Source: a virus
Direction: 5' to 3' (one strand)
IMG/VR virus record: IMGVR_UViG_3300035670_000974
Location: 1 to 29,839 of that record
DNA length: 29,839 nt
In this document: in pieces, positions 15,352-21,851 of the stretch
How the letters are laid out: every line of letters begins with the position of its first letter
How positions within the stretch are numbered: the first letter of the stretch is position 1
The notes under the pieces: model-generated
Seen by the model: the letters and a program-made list of their open reading frames with translations, nothing else
What the model was told of the DNA's origin: nothing
Databases searched by the model: none
Program-made: the position numbers and the translations under genes

Positions 15352-15588
15352 ATGATCGCGGCGGCACATTTTCGACGCGGTGCGGGCGACAGGGAGCAGA
15401 TCGCGGCCCCCGGGGAGTCGCCGTCGTTTGCGGCCAACTACACGCCCAGCCAGCAGGCGTGGGGCAAGTTAACTAGCCGCGAGCCGCCACCGGATAGCCT
15501 CGCGGCGTTGCAGCTGACAGCGTTTCGCTTGGGCGTCAAGCCGGCCGCGTTGCTGAAGGCCATTAAGGTGGGGCTGTTCAATGGCTGA
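15352..15588 (+). CDS. Hypothetical small protein
   Basis: A 78-residue frame after a 39-base gap, ending eight bases into the next gene. The last 30 residues (LAALQLTAFRLGVKPAALLK and KVGLFNG) form a clear amphipathic helical pattern; the first half is polar and less ordered. No family is recognised. No good ribosome binding site precedes ATG 15352, so the start may be internal. The coupled overlap with the next gene and good codon use favour a real product. Confidence 0.5.
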   Translation: MIAAAHFRRGAGDREQIAAPGESPSFAANYTPSQQAWGKLTSREPPPDSLAALQLTAFRLGVKPAALLKAIKVGLFNG

Positions 15589-16096
15589 TTCAGTCAACGA
15601 CACGCTGACAGGCACGATCCGGACTGTGATGATCTGGAATCGCACAGATTCCCAAGAAATCGGGTCCATCGCCAACGCCAAAACGGTGATTAACGACTAC
15701 CGGCTGGCGGACGGTGACGGGGCGGGCGAGGCGGACCTGGTCTACGCAGACAGCCGCACGATCGCGGCCGGCGTGATGGAGCATTTTGACCTGACCAACC
15801 TCACCCAGACCACCCTTGGCACGAGCGTGCCGTTTTCGTTTAAGCAGGTCAGGTGCGTCAAAGTCCGAAACACGTCTGCGTCGTCAGGCAGCCGGCTGCT
15901 TGTCGGCGTGTCGCCGGGTTCGCCGTTGACGGTGTATGCAGCCGAAGTCGGCCCTGGCAGCGAATGGTTTGCCATCAACTACACCGACGCGTGGGAAGTC
16001 ACCGACGCCAACAAGGTGTTTCGCTTGAGCAACCCAACCGCTGACGCAATCACCTACGAGTTCTACGTTTTCGGCACGTCAGTGGAGGCATCCTGA
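15581..16096 (+). CDS. Putative virion surface protein, paralogue 1 (DGDGAGEAD motif)
   Basis: A 171-residue beta-rich protein. It carries LADGDGAGEADLVY near residue 45, then alternating strands including VRCVKVRNTSASSGSRLLVG and ending YEFYVFGTS. The next gene has the same motif (LSDGDGAGEADGYW) and the same order of strands, so the two are paralogues. The acidic DGDGxGEAD stretch could bind calcium. Small paired beta proteins of this type in a phage late region may be decoration or adsorption proteins. The function is not known. Confidence 0.6.
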   Translation: MADSVNDTLTGTIRTVMIWNRTDSQEIGSIANAKTVINDYRLADGDGAGEADLVYADSRTIAAGVMEHFDLTNLTQTTLGTSVPFSFKQVRCVKVRNTSASSGSRLLVGVSPGSPLTVYAAEVGPGSEWFAINYTDAWEVTDANKVFRLSNPTADAITYEFYVFGTSVEAS

Positions 16097-16581
16097 TGCC
16101 GACCTTTACGCTGAACGGCCAGTTGCGAATCGTGCCGAGGTGGTCTGACGTCATGTCCACCACCGACGTCACTGATAGCGTCAGCGTGTTTCAACAGCTC
16201 GCGCTGTCCGACGGCGACGGGGCAGGGGAGGCCGATGGTTACTGGCGAGACGTGCGGTCGGTTGCCGCGACCACAACCGACACGATCACGCTGGCTTCGC
16301 TGCCGCTGTCTGTGTTTGGCGGCAGCGGCACGCTGGACCTCGACGAGCTGAAGCTGGTCTACGTCCGCAACCTGTCGGCCACGCTGCCGCTGCAGTTGCG
16401 GTTCGGCTACCCGACCGCCCAGGTCACAACCGACCTGATGCTGCGGCCGGGCGGGCTGCTGCTGCTGTCCGGCGGGACCGCGCTACAAGTCGACAGCACC
16501 GCCCCGACCACGATCGAGGTGGAGAACGCAGGGGCCACGGCCGCCCAGTATGAAATCGTCCTTGTAGGAGTGCAGGCATGA
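16096..16581 (+). CDS. Putative virion surface protein, paralogue 2 (DGDGAGEAD motif)
   Basis: A 161-residue protein starting at ATG 16096 on the previous stop. It shares with paralogue 1 the acidic motif, the following R-x-x-AA segment and a strand with KLVYVRNLSATLPLQLRFG against KCVKVRNTSASSGSRLLVG-type residues, then a closing strand YEIVLVG. The opening PTFTLNGQLRIVPRWSDVM is its own. Divergence between the copies is large, so the duplication is old. The likely role is the same as that of its partner, perhaps as a hetero-oligomer. Confidence 0.6.
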   Translation: MPTFTLNGQLRIVPRWSDVMSTTDVTDSVSVFQQLALSDGDGAGEADGYWRDVRSVAATTTDTITLASLPLSVFGGSGTLDLDELKLVYVRNLSATLPLQLRFGYPTAQVTTDLMLRPGGLLLLSGGTALQVDSTAPTTIEVENAGATAAQYEIVLVGVQA

Positions 16582-16946
16582 TCGCAGACGCCCCCCTGGC
16601 CGCTGGCAGCCAGTTCACCGACGTCGTGAACGCTGCCAGGGCCTACGTTGTCACCGCCAAGGCAGCGGCCCGCGACGGCCTGACCTGGACCGAGTTTGGC
16701 GAGCTGCTGGTGGGCCTGCTGCGGCTGGCCGTCCAGACCGTCGACGTCCTTAACGTGCCCGGTGAGCAGAAAAAGGCCGTGGTCATGGAGGCCGCCGCGG
16801 CCCTGTTTGACGCTGTGGCCGACAAGGCGATCCCGACGCTGGCCTGGCCGCTGTGGGTGCTGATCCGCCCGTCTGTCCGCTCGCTGGTGCTGGCGTTGGC
16901 CAGCGGTGCCGTGGAGCAAATCCTGCCAATGGTGAGGGATCGCTAA
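16578..16946 (+). CDS. Hypothetical helical protein at the start of a membrane-associated run
   Basis: A 122-residue, almost wholly helical protein with ATG on the preceding stop. It is rich in Ala, Leu and Val. The last third (LAWPLWVLIRPSVRSLVLAL, followed by ASGAVEQILPM) is hydrophobic enough to lie on or in a membrane, though charged residues interrupt it. It precedes four genes with membrane segments, so a role in lysis or envelope contact is possible. No family is recognised. Confidence 0.55.
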   Translation: MIADAPLAAGSQFTDVVNAARAYVVTAKAAARDGLTWTEFGELLVGLLRLAVQTVDVLNVPGEQKKAVVMEAAAALFDAVADKAIPTLAWPLWVLIRPSVRSLVLALASGAVEQILPMVRDR

Positions 16947-17504
16947 ATGCTGACCGCCGCGCTGATCATCGCTGCCGCCCTGGTCCTGGGCGGCAAAGAC
17001 CTCTGGCACAAGCTGGCCCCGATGGTGGCTGCGGTGCCGCGGCCGGAGTTGTCGTGGCGTCAGGTGGCCGCGGCGGCCCTGCTGATCGGGGCGGTGGTCG
17101 CGTTCAACCTGGGCAGCCCGGTGGCCCCGGCTCCCGGCCCCGAGCCGGCCCCGGGGCCAGTTGACCTCCGCGGGCTGTTCACCGGCCCGACCGGGGCCGA
17201 AGACGCCGCGATCGTGGCGGCCCTGACCGGCGAGCTGGCCGACGAGATCGCGTGGGACGGGACGCTGGAGGAGCCGCTCCTGAAGACGGGCGTGGCCCTC
17301 GACGACCTCCGGCAGCGAGCCCGCGAACTGCGATGCCGTGGCGTGTCGATCGGCCAGCGGCAGCCAGCAGCCCGGGACGCGATCGCCAAGCACCTAGAGG
17401 CGGCCGTCGGCACGTCCGGTGGCCCGATCGACGACCAGGCCCGGGCCGCGTGGGTGCGGGCGCTCCGCGAGATTTCGGAGGCGGCTGAACGTGTCACGCG
17501 CTGA
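16947..17504 (+). CDS. Membrane protein with two N-terminal hydrophobic segments, holin candidate
   Basis: A 185-residue protein starting directly after the previous TAA. Hydrophobic segments lie at 1-16 (LTAALIIAAALVLGG) and about 41-57 (VAAAALLIGAVVAFNLG), separated by a short polar loop, then a Pro/Ala/Gly linker (SPVAPAPGPEPAPGP) and a soluble helical domain of about 110 residues. Two membrane segments would be compatible with a class II holin-like topology, but the large C-terminal domain is unusual for that. Alternatively it anchors a cytoplasmic or periplasmic domain. It sits just before a papain-like peptidase with its own membrane anchor. Confidence 0.55.
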   Translation: MLTAALIIAAALVLGGKDLWHKLAPMVAAVPRPELSWRQVAAAALLIGAVVAFNLGSPVAPAPGPEPAPGPVDLRGLFTGPTGAEDAAIVAALTGELADEIAWDGTLEEPLLKTGVALDDLRQRARELRCRGVSIGQRQPAARDAIAKHLEAAVGTSGGPIDDQARAAWVRALREISEAAERVTR

Positions 17505-18603
17505 GTCAAACGCCCTCCGCCTCTTCGCCACGGTGTTCCTGCTCGCGCTGGGCGTCGGGGCGTACATCTACTCGAGCACCGCCCCGCGGCTGGTGGCCGA
17601 TGCCGGCTTTGGCTGGCAGCCGGACCCCGAGGGCGTGGCCGAGTTTCTCGACGAGTTGGGCGAGCGACGGTTTTTCAGCCAGGCCGCTCCCGAGGCCATG
17701 GAGAAGGCCCAGCGGGTCGACACGTTTCTGTATCGGGCCATGGCCAAGGCCCACCAGGCCCGCTACGGCCGGCCGTGGGTTTGTGAAAAGCAGGGCATTG
17801 GAGATTGCGTGGCGTGGGGAGCCGTGCACGCGGTCTGGTGCTCTGAATCAATCTCGTGGGATCTGGGCCTGATCGCGGAGCCGCCGCTGCTGCCGAGCCC
17901 GGAGGCGATTTACGGCGGGAGCCGCGTCGAGGCCCGCGGCAAGCCCGAGGGCGGCGGCGGGTGGAGCGACGGCAGCTATGGCGGGGCCGCCGCCAAGTGG
18001 CTGAGAGACTGGGGCGTCGTCTACCGGCTGCCGTTCGACGACCTGGGCTACGACCTCACCAACTACTCAAAGGACCGGGCCAAGCAGTGGGGCAACTGGG
18101 GCGCGGGCGGCCAAGGCGACAAGGGCCGGCTGGACACGATCGCCAAGAAGCACCCGGCCCGCCACGTCGTGGCCGTGCGGACCTGGGACGAGCTGGTGGC
18201 CGCGGTGACCGCCGGTTTCCCGGTGACCATCGCGAGCAATCAGGGATTCGGCTCGCGAACCGATGAGGTGGGCGCGCTGCCGGCCCAGGGCACCTGGATG
18301 CATCAAATGTGCATTGTGGGGATCCGGTTTGCCGACAAGTCGCCGCCCGGCGTCAAGCCAATGGACGCCGCGCTGATCCTGAACAGCTGGGGCACCCGCT
18401 GGATCAGCTACGCCGGCAAGTACCCGTCCGACCAGCCCGACGGATCATTCTGGGCCACGCGGCCGGTCGTAGAGCGGATCCTGCGGCAGGACGATTCCTA
18501 TGCCATTGGTGACATCAAGACCGGATTCAAGTGGCGCGACATTCATCACGGCAACTGGCTGGCCCCCGGGCCGATCGAGACCCTCTCACAGGTTGAACCA
18601 TGA
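17491..18603 (+). CDS. Papain-type (C1) cysteine peptidase with N-terminal membrane anchor
   Basis: GTG 17491 is chosen because GGAGG (17477-17481) lies upstream and the hydrophobic N-terminus begins just after. The 370-residue protein has a signal-anchor at 10-27 (RLFATVFLLALGVGAYIY). The catalytic set of papain is visible in order: Q101 and C106 in QGIGDCVAWG, H271 in WMHQMCIVGI, and N298 in LILNSWGTRW. All of oxyanion Gln, Cys, His and Asn are present, so activity is expected outside or at the membrane. No classical endolysin is recognised in the window; this enzyme, between several membrane proteins, is the best candidate to cut envelope protein or peptide cross-links. Confidence 0.8.
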   Translation: MSRAESNALRLFATVFLLALGVGAYIYSSTAPRLVADAGFGWQPDPEGVAEFLDELGERRFFSQAAPEAMEKAQRVDTFLYRAMAKAHQARYGRPWVCEKQGIGDCVAWGAVHAVWCSESISWDLGLIAEPPLLPSPEAIYGGSRVEARGKPEGGGGWSDGSYGGAAAKWLRDWGVVYRLPFDDLGYDLTNYSKDRAKQWGNWGAGGQGDKGRLDTIAKKHPARHVVAVRTWDELVAAVTAGFPVTIASNQGFGSRTDEVGALPAQGTWMHQMCIVGIRFADKSPPGVKPMDAALILNSWGTRWISYAGKYPSDQPDGSFWATRPVVERILRQDDSYAIGDIKTGFKWRDIHHGNWLAPGPIETLSQVEP

Positions 18604-18857
18604 CCATCGACCGAAAGACAGTGGCGGCGTTTCTGATCGCGTTCGTGCTGGGCTACTGGTGGGCCTCGTCGGCGTGCCGGCCCTGGACGCCACACACCGA
18701 CCGGCCCGTGCTCACCTGGCTGGCCGGGGCCGCCAAGCGGCTGTTGTGGATCGCCATCGTGGCCGACCCACCGCCGGCCGACATCGAACAGCGAGCGGTC
18801 GAGGCCCGCGTTGGTGACGACGGGTTTCGCGTCGTGCAGCACAGTCGGGGGTGGTGA
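18600..18857 (+). CDS. Small single-span membrane protein
   Basis: An 85-residue protein with ATG overlapping the peptidase stop. A single hydrophobic segment at about 8-24 (VAAFLIAFVLGYWWASSA) is followed by a soluble tail with a second weak hydrophobic patch (LLWIAIVADPP). One-span proteins after a lytic enzyme are often spanins or antiholins; no lipobox is seen here. The residue pattern does not identify a family. Its place in the membrane-gene run is the main argument for a lysis-related role. Confidence 0.55.
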   Translation: MTIDRKTVAAFLIAFVLGYWWASSACRPWTPHTDRPVLTWLAGAAKRLLWIAIVADPPPADIEQRAVEARVGDDGFRVVQHSRGW

Positions 18858-18858
18858 C

Positions 18859-19221
18859 ATGAGCCTGTGGCGTTGGTTGATCGGATGGCTCGTTTGGCTG
18901 TCGGCCGACCCGGCCGCGGTCGACCTCGAGCGCCCGAAGGCCGCGGCTGCCGTGGCGGCTGCCCGGGCAAGCCTGGTCACGTCCTCCCCGACGCCGGCAC
19001 CGCCGGACCCGAAGCCCGGCGAGTGCTGCGGTGAGTGCGGCGGCCGCGGCTACCTCGTGATGCCGGACGGCCACCGTGTTGCGTGCCCGTGCCCGGCCAC
19101 CTGCCTCTGCAAGGCCACCAAATCCGCCCAGAAGCCCGAAGCCTGTCCGGACGGCAAATGCCCCGCCCCGGGGGCCTCGCCCGCGACTGCTTCACCGGCC
19201 AGGCCTGCGGGCGGGAGGTGA
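18859..19221 (+). CDS. Membrane-anchored Cys-rich protein
   Basis: A 120-residue protein starting at ATG 18859 next to the previous stop. The start MSLWRWLIGWLVWLSADPA is a short Trp-rich hydrophobic anchor, followed by an Ala-rich helix and a Pro-rich stretch. A Cys-rich module follows: CCGECGGRGY, then CPCPATCLCK and CPDGKCPAPG, resembling a DnaJ-type zinc ribbon (CxxCxGxGx...CxC). In an oxidising compartment the same residues could form disulfides. The function is unknown; an outer-facing spanin-like or envelope role is only a guess. Confidence 0.55.
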   Translation: MSLWRWLIGWLVWLSADPAAVDLERPKAAAAVAAARASLVTSSPTPAPPDPKPGECCGECGGRGYLVMPDGHRVACPCPATCLCKATKSAQKPEACPDGKCPAPGASPATASPARPAGGR

Positions 19222-19223
19222 CG

Positions 19224-19601
19224 GTGGGCGAGGCTCCCGTGGCGACACCGCTCTTAGACCTGCAGGAAGAAATCCGCCGGCGGATGGGTGCCCAGGCCGC
19301 CGGGATGGCCGAGGCCTGCGACGAGGTTGTGATGGCGGCTTGCCGGTGGTGGCCCCAGCGGCACATGGCCAGCATCGCTCGCCAAGGCCGCGAGCACGGG
19401 CCGGAGGCCCTGGAGGCTGTGCCCGTGATTGAGGCCAAGATCCGCGAGGATCTGGAGGCCCGCTACGGGACCGATCCCAACACCCTGCGGGCGCTCGACC
19501 TCCTGGTCCAGTCCGTGGTGATCGAAATGTGCTCGCTCTGGTTCAACGACGTCGAGGCCCGCATCGCCATGCGGCGGGCCATGTGGGTGGCCCGGCTTTA
19601 G
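19224..19601 (+). CDS. Hypothetical helical protein at the end of the late operon
   Basis: GTG 19224 is preferred because GGGAGG (19213-19218) is five bases upstream; GTG 19218 would overlap the previous stop but has no spaced site. The 125-residue product is all-helical with Trp/Arg-rich segments (MAACRWWPQRHMASIARQG) and a long charged helix (VIEAKIREDLEARYG), ending MRRAMWVARL. No family is recognised. It is the last rightward gene before the converging integrase operon, and its stop overlaps the stop of a 23-residue peptide on the other strand. Confidence 0.55.
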   Translation: MGEAPVATPLLDLQEEIRRRMGAQAAGMAEACDEVVMAACRWWPQRHMASIARQGREHGPEALEAVPVIEAKIREDLEARYGTDPNTLRALDLLVQSVVIEMCSLWFNDVEARIAMRRAMWVARL

Positions 19602-19669
19602 CCGGCCAGGCCCGCGGCGAAGATCCGCAGCAGGACGATGGCAATCTCGATCCAGAATGTGGCGTTCAT
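19598..19669 (-). CDS. 23-residue membrane peptide with perfect ribosome binding site
   Basis: On the minus strand ATG (19667-19669) starts a 23-codon frame ending at TAA (19598-19600). The peptide begins MNATFWIEIAIVLL and ends RIFAAGLAG, a single hydrophobic helix with one Glu and one Arg. AAGGAGGG (19677-19684) lies seven bases upstream, the best ribosome binding site in the window for so small a gene. Twin operators lie just upstream. Such peptides can be holin-like toxins, superinfection-exclusion peptides or small membrane regulators. It could also be chance, but the start signal makes that less likely. Confidence 0.5.
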   Translation of the reverse strand: MNATFWIEIAIVLLRIFAAGLAG

Positions 19670-19691
19670 CGGTTGGCCCTCCTTGGCCGTG

Positions 19692-19736
19692 GTTGTCAGG
19701 TGACAACTACTCTATCGGTTGTTGTCAGGTGACAAC
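19692..19736. promoter_or_regulatory. Tandem 16-bp operators, GTTGTCA-GG-TGACAAC
   Basis: Two identical copies of GTTGTCAGGTGACAAC occur at 19692-19707 and 19721-19736. Each has perfect 7-bp arms around GG. The centres are 29 bp apart, close to three helical turns, so one protein dimer on each copy would sit on nearly the same face of the DNA. They lie between the excisionase-like and 23-residue peptide genes, one copy inside the former. TTGTCA of the right copy with TAGAGT (minus strand, 15-bp spacing) could form a weak leftward promoter that a bound repressor would block. Confidence 0.7.
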
Positions 19737-19891
19737 TTGAGGGCGTCGGCCCGCAGGATGAACAGCAACCCGTCGATCACGACTGACCGCACCCGGCCGT
19801 CGAGGGCCAGCCGCCGCATGTATTGGCGGGACACGCCGGCCAGCTTGGCAGCGTTGGTGCAGGTCACGTAGTCGGCCGGGTCGATTTGCAT
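19712..19891 (-). CDS. Excisionase-like MerR/Xis-type HTH protein
   Basis: A 59-residue protein from ATG 19889-19891 to TAG 19712-19714. It reads as a winged-helix module: VTCTNAAKLAGVSRQYMRRL, then LDGRVRSVVIDGLLFILRAD. The n-aAklaGvSr-y-r-l plan followed by a beta hairpin wing is that of excisionases and MerR-type DNA-binding domains. It lies 21 bases after the integrase stop on the same strand, as expected for an int-xis unit. No good ribosome binding site is present, so it may depend on coupling to the integrase. Its 3' end overlaps the twin operators. Confidence 0.7.
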   Translation of the reverse strand: MQIDPADYVTCTNAAKLAGVSRQYMRRLALDGRVRSVVIDGLLFILRADALKLSPDNNR

Positions 19892-19912
19892 GGGGGCGGA
19901 TTGTACCCGTGC

Positions 19913-20818
19913 CTACGCCGCCCCGGCTGCCCCCGGCGGCGGCTCAAGGTCGCCCGGCCAGATCCGCGGCAGCAGCTGCCACGGGGCCGGCTGCCCGGCC
20001 TGGGTGATCCGCGGGTCGAGATATCGGCGGGTGACCTTTTCGGACGAGTGGCCGAGGGCCTCGCGGGCGTCCCCACCGGCGGCCGACAGGTGGCTGGCGA
20101 ACGACCGCCGCAGGGCGTGAAACTGGACCTCCGGCCCGTCGCCCAGCCCGGCTCGGCGCGTGATCACCTTCCACCGTTCCCGCAGGGCCGTGTCGGATGC
20201 CGGCCAGTAGAACAGGGACTGGGCGTCGTGCTGAGACACTTGGTCGACTAGGTTGGCAACGTGATCCGGCATGGCATACGTTGCCGGTTTGCGGCTGCCC
20301 TTGCGGGCCTCCGCCGGCACCGCCAGCCACGGCCGCGACCAGCCGGTTTTCTGGACCCGCATTACGGCCGTGATCCGCTCGCCAGAGTAGAACAGCACGC
20401 CCAGGAGGGCCTGAAACCAGACGCCGGCACGCACGGGGCCGACGTACCCGCGGACCTGGCCGCAACTTGTCCAGAGGCGTCCCAGCTCCTCGGCGGTGAA
20501 CGCCCGCGGCGTCCGCTCCGGAATCAGCTCCGGGGCCACGAGCGGCCGCAGGCGGACAAGCCCGCGGGCCTGGGCGAGGTTCCACATGGCCAACAGGCCC
20601 GACCGTTCACGGGCCACGCTGTTGGGCGACAGGCGGGCGGCCCTTGCGGCCAGGAACTGCGACACCGTCAGGTCGTCGAAGTCCTCGAGCGTGGCATCGC
20701 GGCCCAGGTGGAGGCTGAACTGCCGGATGGCGTGACGGAGGAGGCGAACGCTTTCTGGCGACCGACCGCGGAGTTTGAGTGGGACATAGACCGAATCCAA
20801 AAACGTAGACAACAACAT
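19913..20818 (-). CDS. int: Tyrosine recombinase (phage integrase)
   Basis: The start ATG 20816-20818 has GGAGG nine bases upstream; a longer in-frame start exists but lacks a site. The 301-residue protein has an N-terminal SAM-like core-binding domain (about 1-95) and a catalytic domain with R148 (SGERITAV), a Lys in the beta hairpin (K173 or K177), H234 and R237 (HALRRSF), H257 (LGHSS) and nucleophile Y266 (RRYLDP). All catalytic residues are present. It integrates the phage into the host chromosome at attB and works with the excisionase-like protein encoded downstream. This shows the phage is temperate. Confidence 0.92.
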   Translation of the reverse strand: MLLSTFLDSVYVPLKLRGRSPESVRLLRHAIRQFSLHLGRDATLEDFDDLTVSQFLAARAARLSPNSVARERSGLLAMWNLAQARGLVRLRPLVAPELIPERTPRAFTAEELGRLWTSCGQVRGYVGPVRAGVWFQALLGVLFYSGERITAVMRVQKTGWSRPWLAVPAEARKGSRKPATYAMPDHVANLVDQVSQHDAQSLFYWPASDTALRERWKVITRRAGLGDGPEVQFHALRRSFASHLSAAGGDAREALGHSSEKVTRRYLDPRITQAGQPAPWQLLPRIWPGDLEPPPGAAGAA

Positions 20819-20977
20819 CGTCAGCAACCTCCACTTATGGGTAGGTCGCCTCCCTGCGCGCGGCCGCCGGAAAATCCCTGCGGCCCGCACCCTTGGTCCT
20901 TTCTGGTGCGGCTGGCACCAGTCGTGCGGGTGGTATCGCCGCCCATCCTGGGCATCCTGTCCCCGCCATTCCTGAAC

Positions 20978-21004
20978 CTTCGAATCCCCTCGCGGGGATC
21001 GAAG
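20978..21004. other. tRNA T-arm-like hairpin, possible attP core
   Basis: CTTCGAATCCCC (20978-20989) pairs with GGGGATCGAAG (20994-21004) around TCGC, leaving one bulged A. The segment TTCGAATCCCC equals the T-loop and 3' T-stem sequence of many bacterial tRNAs, but no tRNA surrounds it. Phages with tyrosine integrases often carry a tRNA 3' fragment as attP beside the integrase, and this lies 160 bases upstream of the integrase start. It could equally be a repressor-region terminator or operator. The rest of 20819-21070 shows no gene and no convincing promoter. Confidence 0.35.
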
Positions 21005-21070
21005 CCCAGGCGACCCGGCCAGCGATGAACGCTATGGCCGGGGAGGATCCAAAGGCAAGCGGAGGCCACG

Positions 21071-21313
21071 ATGGCCGCAGCACGACACCCGGGCGGCACG
21101 CCCCGGACCTTGAAGCGGTGCCCGCTGGGGCAGCGCATCGAGCGACTGGCGTCGGCACGCGGGCTGCACATCGACGAACTGGCGACCGCCGCGGGCATCA
21201 CCCACCCTACCCTGAACCGGATCTGCACCGGCAGGATCAAGTCTCCAAAACTGGAGACCATCAAGGCGATTGCCGAAGTGCTCGGCGTCAAAATCGACCT
21301 GCTCGCAAAATAG
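21071..21313 (+). CDS. Cro/CI-type HTH repressor
   Basis: An 80-residue protein starting at ATG 21071 with GGAGG (21061-21065). A complete XRE helix-turn-helix fills residues 19-79: LGQRIERLASARGLHIDELA, then AAGITHPTLNRICTG and SPKLETIKAIAEVLGV. There is no extra dimerisation or peptidase domain, so it is closer to Cro or to short host-type regulators than to a full CI with self-cleavage. It lies divergent to the integrase and just before the early promoter, where it can control the lysogeny decision. It is the most likely partner of the operators nearby. Confidence 0.85.
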   Translation: MAAARHPGGTPRTLKRCPLGQRIERLASARGLHIDELATAAGITHPTLNRICTGRIKSPKLETIKAIAEVLGVKIDLLAK

Positions 21314-21330
21314 CCTATTTTTCGGCTATT
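21309..21330. terminator. Weak stem-loop at the repressor gene end
   Basis: AATAGCC (21309-21315) pairs with GGCTATT (21324-21330) around TATTTTTC; the repressor stop codon lies in the left arm. The stem is only seven pairs and no T-run follows the right arm, so it is a weak terminator at best. It could also be part of the operator region. Confidence 0.35.
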
Positions 21331-21340
21331 TCGTACGCGT

Positions 21341-21380
21341 AAGAACTGGTGTTGACTGAGTTCTTGCGTCCGCGTAATCT
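21341..21380 (+). promoter_or_regulatory. Rightward early promoter with overlapping operator
   Basis: TTGACT (21352-21357) and TAATCT (21375-21380) are separated by 17 bp, a good sigma-70 type promoter pointing into the early operon. An inverted repeat AAGAACT (21341-21347) and AGTTCTT (21359-21365), 11 bp apart, brackets the -35 box and extends by further partial pairing. GCGTAA repeats at 21337-21342 and 21372-21377 flank it. A repressor dimer here would block RNA polymerase. The repressor gene ends 28 bases upstream. Confidence 0.65.
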
Positions 21381-21493
21381 CTCGCCCGTGACGTGCATCG
21401 CACGCCACCACGCGGCATGGACGGACCAGCCGCGTGACGGACGCACCAGGCGAGGGACACCGCCATGGCCGCAGGACGCGGAGCAACCGGCAC

Positions 21494-21516
21494 GACCTGG
21501 CCCACGACAGGAGGTC
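21494..21516 (+). promoter_or_regulatory. Leader hairpin masking a ribosome binding site, possible CsrA target
   Basis: GACCT (21494-21498) can pair with AGGTC (21512-21516), hiding the AGGAGG (21509-21514) of the next gene; CCTG/CAGG is an alternative pairing. ACAGGAGGT resembles the ACARGGAUG core bound by CsrA, and a CsrA is encoded 0.7 kb downstream. Control by CsrA is an inference. Confidence 0.3.
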
Positions 21517-21519
21517 AAG

Positions 21520-21834
21520 ATGGGATTCAGGGCCACGGTGACGGACCAGCAGATCCGCAGTTGGAGGCTGCGGGGCTACTCGCTCGAGCGAATCGCATCG
21601 GCTTGCGGACTGACTACCTGTGCAGTCTCGCACCGGATACAGCTGATCTGGCAACACGATCAACTCAAAGACGGACGCTGGGGGGATCCGGACGAGGCGG
21701 AAATCAAACGCCTGTGCCAAGAGATCCAAGCCGGGTGGTCCGAGCGGGAGCGGCAGAAGCGCGAAGTCGGACGCGCAAGCGCGTGGAGACCGGACGTCGT
21801 ACACGCCTCCGTGCTGGAACGTGCCCGCAGCTAG
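21520..21834 (+). CDS. HTH protein, first gene of the early operon
   Basis: ATG 21520 follows AGGAGG (21509-21514), giving 104 residues. Residues of about 9-40 are a helix-turn-helix: TDQQIRSWRLRGYSLERIAS, then CGLTTCAVSHRIQLIW, the pattern of sigma region 4-like or resolvase-type HTH modules. The rest is helical and charged. As the first product from the early promoter it may be an early regulator such as an anti-repressor or antitermination-type protein. No larger domain is present. The leader of 140 bases between promoter and start is otherwise without a gene. Confidence 0.7.
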   Translation: MGFRATVTDQQIRSWRLRGYSLERIASACGLTTCAVSHRIQLIWQHDQLKDGRWGDPDEAEIKRLCQEIQAGWSERERQKREVGRASAWRPDVVHASVLERARS

Positions 21835-21851
21835 CCGGCTGGCTCCACCGC

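Noticed and set aside
20978-21004. A tRNA gene
   Set aside because: Only a T-arm-like segment is present; no acceptor, D or anticodon arms could be folded around it.
21420-21550. GACGGACCAGC repeated at 21420-21430 and 21540-21550 as operators
   Set aside because: One copy is inside the coding start of the HTH gene, and the repeats are not palindromic; chance in GC-rich DNA is plausible.
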